From Candidatus Argoarchaeum ethanivorans (GTDB lineage: Archaea > Halobacteriota > Methanosarcinia > Methanosarcinales > EX4572-44), in assembly GCA_004193545.1 (NCBI GenBank), contig RPGO01000046.1, forward strand, positions 1 to 33,286: a stretch of 33,286 nucleotides of DNA. The letters run 5' to 3'. Shown here one piece after another: positions 21,587 to 29,776 of this stretch (position 1 is its first letter; every line of letters starts with the position of its first letter). The notes below the pieces were generated by a model. The model searched no databases. It was not told the DNA's origin and saw nothing but the letters and a program-made list of their open reading frames with translations. The translations under genes were made by a program, and so were the position numbers.

Positions 21587-22765
21587 TCATTTTATCAAAT
21601 TTCTAAATTCCCATAACAACTTGGGGTTGGCTCTAAAAAGGGCACGGACTATGTCAAAAACACCCATTGTATTGTCGCATTTCCCTTCAATGGAATGAGC
21701 AAAAATGTTAAATTGCTTATCAGTGAAAGTGATAAGTTTTTCCTTCACAACAAGAGTTTTGCTGATTTTTTTTCCAATAGTTTCTCGCCATTGTCTTTCA
21801 TATTCCATCAGTGCTTTTTCTGAAACATCGTCTTTTTCGATGCAGCTTGCTGCAACTGTGCCCGCCATAACACCAGCATCAAGAGCGTTTAGAATGCCTC
21901 CACCAGTCAGTGGGTCTGATTGACGTGCTGAATCCCCTACAAGCATGAACCCATCTGCAATTGTTTTTTCAATCGGACCGCTTGCTGGCACTGCTCCAAG
22001 CACCATCTCTATTATTTTACCAGTTGGAAAGTGATGTTTAACAAAATTTGATAACAGCTTAACTGGCATGCCATTGTTAGAAAGTGAGCCAAGTACCCCA
22101 ATCCCAACGTTAGCAATCCCCTTACCTTTTGGAAACACCCATGCGTACCCGCCTGGTGCAATGTTGTTTCCAAGATAAAACTGGCAGTACTCATCAGCTT
22201 CGATGCCACTCACTAGAAACTGTGCACATGTTTCAATGTCTTTTGGTGCAAGAGTGGTGTTGATTCCTGCAAACCGTCCAACCTTTGATTCCACACCATC
22301 CGCACCTACAACAATTTTGGCTTTGATGTCAACCGACTCTCCAATGCTTCGTGCATGAATCCCTGTTATCTGCTTGTTTTTTCTGATGAGTCCTGTTGCA
22401 GATGTTTTAACGATTACTTCTGCTCCACTGGATACTGCCTGTTCGGCAAGGGCTCTATCAAAGATCTTCCGCTCAAGCACATAACCCACTTCTGCACCAG
22501 ACATTTTTTCTGATATTTGAAGTTTGGTTCCGTCTGGCGCAAATATGCGTGAACCTTTAACCTCGGCAGCAATCCATCTCGGATCAGGTTTGATGTGTCT
22601 TTTTATACCTTCTTTGTCAACACCCTCTGCACAACGCACAGGGTCTCCTATTTCCTGTCGTTTTTCAATGAGTAATACATCAAGTCCTGCTTTCGAAGCT
22701 GTTGTTGCAACAGAAGAACCTGCCGGACCAGCACCAACAACAATAACATCGTACTTGTCTTTCAT
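21587..22765 (-). CDS. Digeranylgeranylglycerophospholipid reductase (geranylgeranyl reductase)
   Basis: The protein has 392 residues. The FAD-binding N-terminus is VIVVGAGPAGSSVATTASKAG, followed by RQEIGDPVRCAEG, the substrate-site cysteine motif typical of the archaeal lipid enzyme. GDSARQSDPLTGGGILNALDAG forms the second FAD site near residue 280. It hydrogenates the double bonds of archaeal ether lipids. The gene overlaps the ferredoxin gene upstream (ATGA), and ferredoxin is the physiological electron donor described for the Methanosarcina enzyme. It is a paralogue of the protein at 8159-9271. Confidence 0.93.
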   Translation of the reverse strand: MKDKYDVIVVGAGPAGSSVATTASKAGLDVLLIEKRQEIGDPVRCAEGVDKEGIKRHIKPDPRWIAAEVKGSRIFAPDGTKLQISEKMSGAEVGYVLERKIFDRALAEQAVSSGAEVIVKTSATGLIRKNKQITGIHARSIGESVDIKAKIVVGADGVESKVGRFAGINTTLAPKDIETCAQFLVSGIEADEYCQFYLGNNIAPGGYAWVFPKGKGIANVGIGVLGSLSNNGMPVKLLSNFVKHHFPTGKIIEMVLGAVPASGPIEKTIADGFMLVGDSARQSDPLTGGGILNALDAGVMAGTVAASCIEKDDVSEKALMEYERQWRETIGKKISKTLVVKEKLITFTDKQFNIFAHSIEGKCDNTMGVFDIVRALFRANPKLLWEFRNLIK

Positions 22766-22938
22766 TCTTTTACCGACTCAATGGCGCCAATAGGGCAAAT
22801 ATTTACGCATGTGTTACAGTCATTACAGGCATCGTTTATCTCAATCCATGTTTCGACCAGTTCAAGTGCTGCCATTGGACATACGCTCACACAAGCACCA
22901 CAGTATCCACATTTGTATCGATTCACAGTAACGGTCAT
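22762..22938 (-). CDS. 2[4Fe-4S] ferredoxin
   Basis: The protein has 58 residues from the ATG at 22938 (a TTG two codons earlier is also possible). It has two clusters: CGYCGACVSVCP and CNDCNTCVNICP, the classic CxxCxxCxxxCP pair. It is co-translated with geranylgeranyl reductase through an ATGA overlap and is therefore its likely electron donor. A TATA-like CTATAATTAT lies about 30 bases upstream on the same strand. Confidence 0.95.
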   Translation of the reverse strand: MTVTVNRYKCGYCGACVSVCPMAALELVETWIEINDACNDCNTCVNICPIGAIESVKE

Positions 22939-23156
22939 TGTCAAACTCCAACATCAACAGAGTGATAATTATAGTCTTTTAGCAAAACCAAAACCACGGG
23001 ATTCCATACTACACACAACGCGAGCGGAAATAACCAGTAACTCTTGATCACGCAGTAATCAAGCTGTGCTAATCTTGTGGTTCAGCAAATTTGTAGATCA
23101 GGCTTTTGCAAGAAACTATAATCTCATACGCATGGAAACATATAAAACTTACTCAC

Positions 23157-23242
23157 CTCGATTACTTCGTAATCGAGAGTTATTGTCTCTGTAAAGCGCA
23201 AGCTTTGCAGGTTATTGTCTCTGTAAAGCGCAAGCTTTGCAG
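23157..23242 (+). repeat. Composite palindrome cluster (R-P-P) at the GH15 3' end
   Basis: R is at 23157-23177 (arms CTCGATTAC/GTAATCGAG, loop TTC), P at 23189-23210 and P at 23221-23242 (both arms CTGTAAAGC/GCTTTGCAG, loop GCAA). The 32-base unit beginning GTTATTGTCT is tandemly repeated at 23179-23210 and 23211-23242 and occurs a third time, identical, at 11344-11375. The two P copies lie inside the 3' end of the GH15 reading frame. Confidence 0.9.
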
Positions 23243-25135
23243 TTTGCTTAGCTTCTGTACCGCCTCAATAAATAGTGCAGAGCTCCATGCAAGTGGTATT
23301 GCCCATGCAGGATTGCCTGTGTGTTTATTGATCTGCTCAGGCAAAAGTTTCGTGTTGGTGGTGCTGTTTATCACCATGTCAAAATAAGGACGCGTGTTGT
23401 TTAACCATTGTTCCCCCATTTTTTCGTCTTTTTGCAGGTAGTATTCAGCCATTCTCAGCTGTGCGTTTATCAGCCACAGTGTTGTTACTGTCCATGGATT
23501 TCCGCCTCTGTATTTGTCGTTTTCGTATCGTTTTATGCCTTTTTTGCCGTTTACCACACAGTTGAGTCTTTTTTCGATGGTGTTTAACATCTGGATTATT
23601 TTTTCTCGTTCATCACTACTGGTAATGTCAAGCATGTTGAATGGTATGAAAGTGCCAATAACGCTTGCATCGATTACAGGATAGATTTCATTGTTTATTA
23701 CAGCTTTAGCAAAGCATCCTGTTTCTGGCATCCAGAGCATTTTTATTGTTTTTTGTTTAATCCATTTTGCACGCGCTTCGTATTCTATAGCGCAGGCACT
23801 TTTCGACTGTGCCCGCGCGAGTTTTGCAACTTCCGAGAGTGCTGCATAGATTGCTGCACTGGTATACGTGAAAGAACCGTGGTACGTTTCCCACAGGTCA
23901 GTGCATGGATCGTGCAGTCCTTCCCGTGTTCGTTTCATAAGATACTTTGAGCCGCGATCAATTGTCTGCCAGTAGTAATCAAGGTACTGCTGCCTTTCAT
24001 CCTCTAACAGTGATTGTCCATATTTTGCCATCATGTAAATGGTGGATGCAGTTTCATCTATTTGTGTCGAGTAATCAAAGTTTCCCCACGATGGTGCAAG
24101 GCTTCCGTTGAGCCAGTATCGCTGAAACCACGAGCCGTCTTTCAATTGCGTGTGTTTGCACCACCTGATAAATCGCGGCAGGTACTCTGTGTATCCTGCA
24201 TTATGAAGTGATTGCATCACTTCAACCGCGTCCCGATTCCAGCAGAAACCGTAGCCTCCACATTCTTCATATTCGTGGTCGAACTCTGGCGCTGCTACTA
24301 CTGATCCAAGTTTTTCATCAGAGAGAAGGTGCAGCACCTGAAGACTTCGATAGTAGTAGCTGTTTAGCCTGCTTGGAACATTTATTTCTTTTCCGCGTGC
24401 AAGCCAGGTCTTCCACTCTTCGTGTGTTTTTGTGATGAAGCTTGCAAACGGGATGCTTTTTATTTGTTCTTTCAAATCGTAGAGCTCTTCCCGGTTCTTT
24501 GCAAAGATTACGTATTGTGTGATCTCTTTTGTTGTTAGTGGAAAGCCTGCTGCTATATTCACATTTCCAATGTCTTCTTTATTTTTTTGAAGTTGTCCAT
24601 GTTCAACGCCCCACCTGGCACTTGTCCACCATGCAGCACCGAGGGCTTTACCAACCTGCCAGTCATTAAACGCGGGAGTTGTGGTTATGCCTACATGGTG
24701 GTTCTGCCAGTATTGTGAAAGCATGCCCTCTCTCTCATCGTAAAATCCTGAATTTTTTTCTTTTCTCTCACCCATGTCAAAGTCAAAATACGTGTAAAAG
24801 GTGCCTTCAAGTTCATTGTTATTTATTTTAAGATGTCGTATTAAAACCGGGTAGTCAGGTGGCACAACGTCTGTTATTGATACACCAATTCCACTGGAGT
24901 GTTTTAGCTCTGTTTTAAGTATTCCGCTGTTGTCCAGATAGTATTGTTTTGACTGCCAGTCGATGGAATTTAACCAGTGAATGCTTCCATTGGTGTTGAC
25001 TCCAAAGAGCGCTTCTGTCACCTGTTGTGCATAATCCCTTCCTGGATAATACATGCCAAATATTTCGCCTTTCATCCCAAGCGTTACGAGCAGCTGCTGG
25101 TTTCCTATAATAGAGTTTGGCTGTTTTATAACCAA
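23180..25135 (-). CDS. Glycoside hydrolase family 15 (glucoamylase/trehalase-like) protein
   Basis: The protein has about 651 residues from a TTG at 25135, which has GGAAGG at a good distance; the frame is open further upstream but that part overlaps the V4R gene. The N-terminal beta-sandwich (PNSIIGNQQLLVTLGMKGEIFGMYYPG) and (alpha/alpha)6 barrel are typical: GYGFCWNRDAVEVMQSLHNAG, DETASTIYMMAKYG (with a candidate catalytic Glu) and LWETYHGSFTYTSAA. No signal peptide is seen, so it is cytoplasmic, probably acting on glycogen-like glucan or trehalose. The last 20 or so residues (QSLRFTETITCKACALQRQ) and the stop are encoded by the palindromic repeats, an unusual tail. The native end is probably near KLSKL. 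Confidence 0.9.
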   Translation of the reverse strand: MVIKQPNSIIGNQQLLVTLGMKGEIFGMYYPGRDYAQQVTEALFGVNTNGSIHWLNSIDWQSKQYYLDNSGILKTELKHSSGIGVSITDVVPPDYPVLIRHLKINNNELEGTFYTYFDFDMGERKEKNSGFYDEREGMLSQYWQNHHVGITTTPAFNDWQVGKALGAAWWTSARWGVEHGQLQKNKEDIGNVNIAAGFPLTTKEITQYVIFAKNREELYDLKEQIKSIPFASFITKTHEEWKTWLARGKEINVPSRLNSYYYRSLQVLHLLSDEKLGSVVAAPEFDHEYEECGGYGFCWNRDAVEVMQSLHNAGYTEYLPRFIRWCKHTQLKDGSWFQRYWLNGSLAPSWGNFDYSTQIDETASTIYMMAKYGQSLLEDERQQYLDYYWQTIDRGSKYLMKRTREGLHDPCTDLWETYHGSFTYTSAAIYAALSEVAKLARAQSKSACAIEYEARAKWIKQKTIKMLWMPETGCFAKAVINNEIYPVIDASVIGTFIPFNMLDITSSDEREKIIQMLNTIEKRLNCVVNGKKGIKRYENDKYRGGNPWTVTTLWLINAQLRMAEYYLQKDEKMGEQWLNNTRPYFDMVINSTTNTKLLPEQINKHTGNPAWAIPLAWSSALFIEAVQKLSKLQSLRFTETITCKACALQRQ

Positions 25136-25193
25136 TGTTTTTTCCTTCCTTCTGGTTGTGCTAAACTGTATCTGTTTTTTTATAACTTTCCCT

Positions 25194-26018
25194 TCACAGC
25201 TCTGTGTCCACCGTGTCCTCTCTGGTTTGTTCCATAAAAGTTCCAAACTTTTTTGCAACAGGCAGGATTGTGAATTCGCATTCTTCAGCACCCGTACTTT
25301 TGCATTTTGTTTCCTGCACGTGTATGGCTTGATCAAGTACTTCTGTGAAAAACCCTGCAAAATAACCGCTTAAATATCCGCATTGAGCATGTTCTGTTGA
25401 ACGCTTTATTTCTGCTAAAAAGGAATCTTTTACAGAAATAGTGCCTTTATACGAATCAAAATTAAAATCAATGTCTATCACTCCCCATCCAGCAGAAAAT
25501 AGTATGCCTTTTAAGAGAGTGATGAAATCACGTTTTTTTATGCCTGCAACCTCTTTAAAGTATCTGGCAGCATCCATTCCCCCTTTCAAACCACACTGGA
25601 ATATCAGCGCATTAGCATTGGGCGCTGCATCTTCTATCTCCTCTATTATATCAGAGAAGGTAGCGTTTCGTGAAATAATAGCTCTTGAATTAAACATCTC
25701 GAGTGGGAACTCGGCTGTCTGTATAATTATTTTCTTTGTAACATGATATTTTACATCCAGGACCTCATCAAGATTTTTTAATTCATTTACAAGCTTATTA
25801 ACACTGGTTTTTTCTGTAAACTCTACAAACGTTATGTATTTGCCTTTGACACCCTGCTCGATCAGTCCAAAGTAGCCGAAGAGCTGGTTAACACCATTGT
25901 CTGCAAAAACAACAGGTATTTTTGAAAGGGAGCCTTGTTTATCTATCAGCGTGACTTTAAACCACGCAAGAGTTGCATTATTATCGCCAACATAGAACGT
26001 ACACACGTCTCGAGACAT
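25194..26018 (-). CDS. V4R domain protein with N-terminal ACT-like sensor region
   Basis: The protein has 274 residues. The first 95 read like an ACT-type ligand domain (AWFKVTLIDKQGSLSKIPVVF ... YITFVEFTEKTSVNKLVNEL). Residues about 125-265 form a V4R domain, a small-molecule-binding fold found in archaeal regulators, with the late HVQETKCKSTGAEECEF block that includes the candidate metal/ligand cysteines. No DNA-binding domain is evident. It lies 58 bases upstream of the GH15 gene on the same strand, so it may sense a metabolite and relate to glucan use, though archaeal V4R proteins act in several contexts. Confidence 0.85.
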   Translation of the reverse strand: MSRDVCTFYVGDNNATLAWFKVTLIDKQGSLSKIPVVFADNGVNQLFGYFGLIEQGVKGKYITFVEFTEKTSVNKLVNELKNLDEVLDVKYHVTKKIIIQTAEFPLEMFNSRAIISRNATFSDIIEEIEDAAPNANALIFQCGLKGGMDAARYFKEVAGIKKRDFITLLKGILFSAGWGVIDIDFNFDSYKGTISVKDSFLAEIKRSTEHAQCGYLSGYFAGFFTEVLDQAIHVQETKCKSTGAEECEFTILPVAKKFGTFMEQTREDTVDTEL

Positions 26019-26042
26019 GCACTATTTCACCTCTTTTAGTTA

Positions 26043-26074
26043 CTTGATTGCTTGCGCACTTGATTGCTTGCGCA
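26043..26074. repeat. Two tandem 16-bp copies of a degenerate R-type repeat
   Basis: CTTGATTGCTTGCGCA occurs at 26043-26058 and 26059-26074, followed by TCAAAGAGTTATTT, which resembles the R arm and the linker of the composite palindromes. It lies just upstream of the V4R start, in that gene's leader or promoter. Confidence 0.7.
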
Positions 26075-26490
26075 TCAAAGAGTTATTTCCACATGGGGTG
26101 TGTGGGAAAATATAAACACCAACTATGTTCTCTCGCTACTTCAGATTTGATAAGTTGATTTCCTTAGGTTGAGTTTTCTCATAGGATTAATTTGAAGAAA
26201 TTTACTGTTGATATCGATAAAATTTAAAAAGTGCAAGGCTTATTGCAACGCATAGGATAATTACAAAATCAGGTATAAAGATTTGTTGAGGCCAGGTCGA
26301 AATAGAAAATGTGGCTCTCTCTGTGGCATATGGGCGCAGGGAGTGAGGGCACCTTTCCAGTTCTCTGCGGTGAGAAAAGTCATCTCGCGATTGATGATTT
26401 TCAAATTGAGTAAACTATTTACTGGAAGTTTTCTTGTTTCTCAACACGCCCTTATCAAATCACTTGGTTTTTTAGATAGTGCCATAAAAC
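26075..26490. other. Non-coding stretch without a recognisable gene
   Basis: No convincing gene is visible. A short plus-strand frame at 26283-26501 has no homology I recognise and overlaps the end of the DUF457 gene. 26397-26440 shares a core (TTTACTGGAAGTTT) with 10929-10975, so the area may hold an old repeat or gene remnant. AT-rich stretches near 26220 could serve as promoters. Confidence 0.5.
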
Positions 26491-26931
26491 TCAACTGCTA
26501 ATTATTATTGCAGCTATAACGGCGATAATCTGGATGCTTATATTTGCAGCCCAATCATCATATCTTATTTTTCCTCCAATGATTGGAAACCTTACCTTCT
26601 TTGTGCTAAACGGCGCCCACAATGCCACTCCACTCGGAGTTAGAGCGTCTACCAATATATGCAGGATCACGCAGAACACAGCAAGAGCCGCATAAAACTC
26701 GGTGGATGGAGTTTTTCCAAACGCAATCACAACGGCACCGGAAAACAGTGCAAAGAGGAGTGTATGCGTAATTCCTCGATGTTTCATCATTGGAATGTGG
26801 ACATCAACATCACTGATAACTGACCATATTACTGCCCAGCAGAGAATGCTGATTGAAATATCCTGTAACGTCAGTCGTGTCATTATCGATGCAAGCAATA
26901 TCCCACAAGCAACATGGGTTAACCGTTTCAT
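26491..26931 (-). CDS. DUF457 (YdjM-like) membrane-bound metal-dependent hydrolase
   Basis: The protein has 146 residues from the ATG at 26931, which has AGGA six bases upstream; the frame is open to 26970. Starting MKRLTHVACGILLASIM, it has about four membrane helices and the family's HRGITHTLLFA motif, with a second conserved HILVDALTPSGVALWAPF. These are the metal-binding residues of the DUF457/YdjM family of inner-membrane proteins of unclear substrate. It stands alone between a non-coding region and a divergent gene. Confidence 0.85.
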   Translation of the reverse strand: MKRLTHVACGILLASIMTRLTLQDISISILCWAVIWSVISDVDVHIPMMKHRGITHTLLFALFSGAVVIAFGKTPSTEFYAALAVFCVILHILVDALTPSGVALWAPFSTKKVRFPIIGGKIRYDDWAANISIQIIAVIAAIIISS

Positions 26932-27034
26932 ATTATTCCTGTGTATTGCTGCCAAATATATATTAAACATGCCCCAGTAGCACGTAAAGATCAGGGAAAA
27001 AGAAAAAATGGTGAGAAGTGGCAGGTAGTAACTG

Positions 27035-27043
27035 TTTTATATG
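27035..27043 (+). promoter_or_regulatory. TATA box for the metallo-beta-lactamase gene
   Basis: TTTTATATG lies about 60 bases upstream of the ATG at 27104, implying a leader of some 35 bases that contains AGGA at the right distance for a ribosome binding site. Confidence 0.45.
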
Positions 27044-27103
27044 CAGGCAGTGTGTGATAGTAGAGATATTAAAGAAGATACAACCAACTGACAGGATGTG
27101 CTA

Positions 27104-28108
27104 ATGGCTTCTGATGCGTTTAAAGAACTTGGTGTGACACCTATTAGAGTGGCATCAGGCAGAGGTGTAAAACCCCATGTATCTTTAGCTTTCAATGACA
27201 CAGATGGAAAAGAGAGGTTTTTCTCGGTTGACACCACGTGTTTTTCGAAAAAAATGCTGCAACCTGATTGTTATTTGATTACCCATGCACATTCAGACCA
27301 CTATGGCAAATCAGCCATGAAATCAAACCTGTCAGCAGCATCAACAGAAACGGCTGAAGCACTTGAGATACTGCATGAACGTGAATTCAATGGGTTATCC
27401 TTTGAAGTGGGAGAGAAATTCTACGCAGGCGGTACAGAAGTTTCAACGTTTCACACAGGCCATACCATGGGTTCCACTGCTTACTACTGGGAAAACGAAA
27501 ACGGTGTGAGGATACTGGTTACAGGAGATGTGAAGGATTATTCATCACTACCATGTTGTGACGTGCTTGTAACCGAGGCGAACTATGGAAATCCACACGA
27601 TTCAACCTGTTATTTTGAAGATGATGTTAATAGTTTTATCAAGGCGACCGATTGTGGTAATGTTGTCTTTGGTGCTTATGCCTTTGGAAAAGCACAGCGT
27701 GCAGTAAGTCTGCTTCGAAATTCCGGGTTTGATGATGCCATTGGAATGTCATCCAGAAGTCTTCGATTAACACAGTCATTGCTGCCAGATGCAGGAGAAC
27801 TCGTTGGAATAAATGATGGTGCTGATGTGTGTATTGTTGCACCTCGTGAGCTCTCTACTACTAACAACATGCTGCACAGATTCATACTTACCAGCAGTAA
27901 CTACTATTACTACCCCACAATCCAGATCAGTGATCACACGGATGTAAGGGGCTTGCTTGGCATGGTTGCGCACTGCCAGACCAAAACTGCACTCATATAT
28001 CATCCAGGGGGCGACCATCCCAAGATATTTTCCGACTATCTAAACGAGAAAGTCTGTAATGCCATTGCATTAGAGGATATAGCCCCCATACGCCAGAACC
28101 CGTATTAG
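27104..28108 (+). CDS. Metallo-beta-lactamase fold nuclease, beta-CASP-like
   Basis: The protein has 334 residues from the ATG at 27104 (GTG at 27098 possible). The metal site THAHSDHYGKS (HxHxDH), the later HTGHTMGSTAYYW and the Asp in VTGDVKDYSS are all present. The C-terminal part has ISDHTDVRGLLGMV, resembling the beta-CASP motif of SNM1/Artemis-type DNA nucleases and CPSF-type RNases (usually S/F-x-H-A/T-D). It is shorter than archaeal CPSF proteins and has no KH domains. A role in DNA repair or RNA processing is therefore likely, but the substrate cannot be told. Confidence 0.85.
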   Translation: MASDAFKELGVTPIRVASGRGVKPHVSLAFNDTDGKERFFSVDTTCFSKKMLQPDCYLITHAHSDHYGKSAMKSNLSAASTETAEALEILHEREFNGLSFEVGEKFYAGGTEVSTFHTGHTMGSTAYYWENENGVRILVTGDVKDYSSLPCCDVLVTEANYGNPHDSTCYFEDDVNSFIKATDCGNVVFGAYAFGKAQRAVSLLRNSGFDDAIGMSSRSLRLTQSLLPDAGELVGINDGADVCIVAPRELSTTNNMLHRFILTSSNYYYYPTIQISDHTDVRGLLGMVAHCQTKTALIYHPGGDHPKIFSDYLNEKVCNAIALEDIAPIRQNPY

Positions 28109-28201
28109 CAAGCGCCGGATGACCGAACATGCTGAAATATCGTATGGAAATCCGCGCAGCTAAATACATACAAAAAACAAATAGTTAAAGCATTTACTTG
28201 G

Positions 28202-28909
28202 ATGGTATTGTACATGTCTTGTAATATTGGTGTGGTGCTTGTTGAACCAAAATTCGAAGGTAATATTGGCTCTGTTGCACGAGTGATGAAAAATTTTGAT
28301 TTCCCGGAGTTGATACTGGTGAATCCATGCAGGACGGGTGATGCTGCACGCATGTTGTCTGTTCATGCATGGGATGTTATTGAGCATGCACGCATTGTTT
28401 CTTCTTTTAGTGAGTCAATCTCTGGTTTTGATGTGGTTGTTGGCTGCACTGGTATTGTTAGTACTAATTGTGGGGAGCATGTGAGAACGCCAGCGGTTTC
28501 CCCAAAAAAACTTGTAGAATTACTATCTCCCATCCCTGGTAAGATAGGAATTGTTTTTGGACGGGAGGACAGGGGTCTTGATAATAACGAACTTGCAAAA
28601 TGTGATATTATCACATCTATTCCAACAAGCAGAGATTACCAGAGCATGAACCTGTCCCATGCCGTTTGTGTAGTATTATATGAACTAAGCAATGTTGCGA
28701 GTGGAAAGGTTGAGGTTGCATCGGGTTTTGAGGTTGATTTGTTGATTGAACACTTTGGAAAAATAATGAATGAGTCCGGGTATCCAGGGCATAAGCATGA
28801 TAAAACTATGCTGATGCTCAAACGCATTTTTGGACGAACACTATTGACTGCACGAGAAGTTGTGACGTTTCGGGGCATACTGCGGCAGATACAGTGGCGA
28901 TTTAAATGA
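28202..28909 (+). CDS. trmJ: tRNA (cytidine/uridine-2'-O-)-methyltransferase TrmJ
   Basis: The protein has 235 residues; Met5 (28214) is an alternative start. It is a SPOUT methyltransferase that 2'-O-methylates position 32 of tRNAs. The family motifs are clear: VVLVEPKFEGNIGSVARVMKNF (motif 1), IVFGREDRGLDNNEL (motif 2) and IPTSRDYQSMNLSHAVCVVLYE (motif 3), which form the AdoMet-binding knot. A TAAATACAT TATA-like element about 35 bases upstream suggests a nearly leaderless transcript. Confidence 0.93.
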   Translation: MVLYMSCNIGVVLVEPKFEGNIGSVARVMKNFDFPELILVNPCRTGDAARMLSVHAWDVIEHARIVSSFSESISGFDVVVGCTGIVSTNCGEHVRTPAVSPKKLVELLSPIPGKIGIVFGREDRGLDNNELAKCDIITSIPTSRDYQSMNLSHAVCVVLYELSNVASGKVEVASGFEVDLLIEHFGKIMNESGYPGHKHDKTMLMLKRIFGRTLLTAREVVTFRGILRQIQWRFK

Positions 28910-28971
28910 TGATCCAGGAAATCCCCTGCAAAAGCTGTGGATGAACCGGGATGTTAAAACAGGTTTAAGCA

Positions 28972-28982
28972 GGTATAAATAC
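28972..28982 (+). promoter_or_regulatory. TATA box for the DUF5749-like/pth2 pair
   Basis: GGTATAAATAC is a strong archaeal TATA box 72-82 bases before the ATG at 29054, predicting a leader of about 45-50 bases. No other gene lies between. Confidence 0.6.
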
Positions 28983-29053
28983 TGATGGTAACATAAAAGA
29001 CAAAAACATCAGTCAAGTAAAAAGATTATAATAATTTCAGGGGCAGTAAAACA

Positions 29054-29368
29054 ATGTTATATTTTTTTAAAAAAAATAAAAAAAGTGTGTCGGATGAGAA
29101 AATCCTGCAATCAAAATATACCTGCAAGTATGTAAAACATGGAACAGAGAAGATCGGGGAAAGTATAGCAGTAAGTAATGGCGTAATCATTGTAAAATCA
29201 GAGAGAGGGACGCTTGCCATACCAGTTGAAGCAGTGAAAAGAACCACTGAAAACGATATAATACTCAAAGATTTTAACGAAAGTGAGGCAAAAACATGCG
29301 GGGAAGAATGGCTGAATACCAACACCAACAAGCTCGAATTCGATGAAGAAGGTATGCTAAAAGACTAA
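29054..29368 (+). CDS. Small conserved archaeal protein (DUF5749-like)
   Basis: The protein has 104 residues. It is lysine-rich at the start ([18 protein letters not shown]) and then beta-rich: [54 protein letters not shown]. This resembles the small beta-barrel family DUF5749, which accompanies peptidyl-tRNA hydrolase genes in Methanosarcinales. One base separates its stop from the pth2 start, so the two are co-translated. Function unknown, but a role in translation is a fair guess from the pairing. Confidence 0.75.
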   Translation: MLYFFKKNKKSVSDEKILQSKYTCKYVKHGTEKIGESIAVSNGVIIVKSERGTLAIPVEAVKRTTENDIILKDFNESEAKTCGEEWLNTNTNKLEFDEEGMLKD

Positions 29369-29369
29369 A

Positions 29370-29717
29370 ATGAGTGAATATAAACAAAGCATCATTGTAC
29401 GTTGTGACCTCAAGCTCTCCCGCGGCAAGCTCGCGGCGCAGGTAGCACATGCAGCAGTGACAGCAAGCGACCTTGCTGGAGTTGATGCTGCAGGTGAATG
29501 GAAAAGGGGTGGACAGAAAAAAATCGTGTTGCAAGTGCCTGATTTAGAGGACCTCATAGAACTTCAACAGACTGCAAAACAAGAGCATATCCCAGCAGCC
29601 CTTATTGTAGATGCGGGATACACAGAGATACCAGCAGGAACTGTCACAGCACTTGGCATCGGTCCAGCACCGGAAGAGAAAATTAATAAAATAACAAAAA
29701 ACTTGAAATTAGTATAA
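29370..29717 (+). CDS. pth2: Peptidyl-tRNA hydrolase, archaeal/eukaryotic type (Pth2)
   Basis: The protein has 115 residues, the typical length. It releases peptides from peptidyl-tRNA that has dropped off the ribosome. [30 protein letters not shown] and the C-terminal [20 protein letters not shown] are the diagnostic Pth2 segments, with the catalytic Lys, His and Asp in the first two and the last of these. The stop lies inside the first arm of the 11-bp inverted repeat at 29711-29750. Confidence 0.96.
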   Translation: MSEYKQSIIVRCDLKLSRGKLAAQVAHAAVTASDLAGVDAAGEWKRGGQKKIVLQVPDLEDLIELQQTAKQEHIPAALIVDAGYTEIPAGTVTALGIGPAPEEKINKITKNLKLV

Positions 29718-29750
29718 ACTTAAATTTATAAAATCACTCAAGTTTATACT
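29711..29750 (+). promoter_or_regulatory. TATA box framed by an 11-bp perfect inverted repeat
   Basis: AGTATAAACTT (29711-29721) and AAGTTTATACT (29740-29750) are perfect complements around an 18-base spacer that contains TTTATAAAA at 29725-29733. The predicted transcription start near 29755 leads into the DUF116 gene at 29777. A repressor dimer bound here would block the promoter. The repeat could instead act as a stem-loop at the end of pth2. Confidence 0.55.
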
Positions 29751-29776
29751 TTGCTATTGCATTCAAATATAAAATT

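Noticed and set aside
26283-26501. A 72-residue plus-strand ORF
   Set aside because: No homology, no clear initiation signals, and it overlaps the end of the DUF457 gene on the other strand.
28910-28945. Short frame MIQEIPCKSCG after trmJ as a zinc-ribbon gene
   Set aside because: It stops after a dozen codons with a single CxxC and no continuation in other frames.
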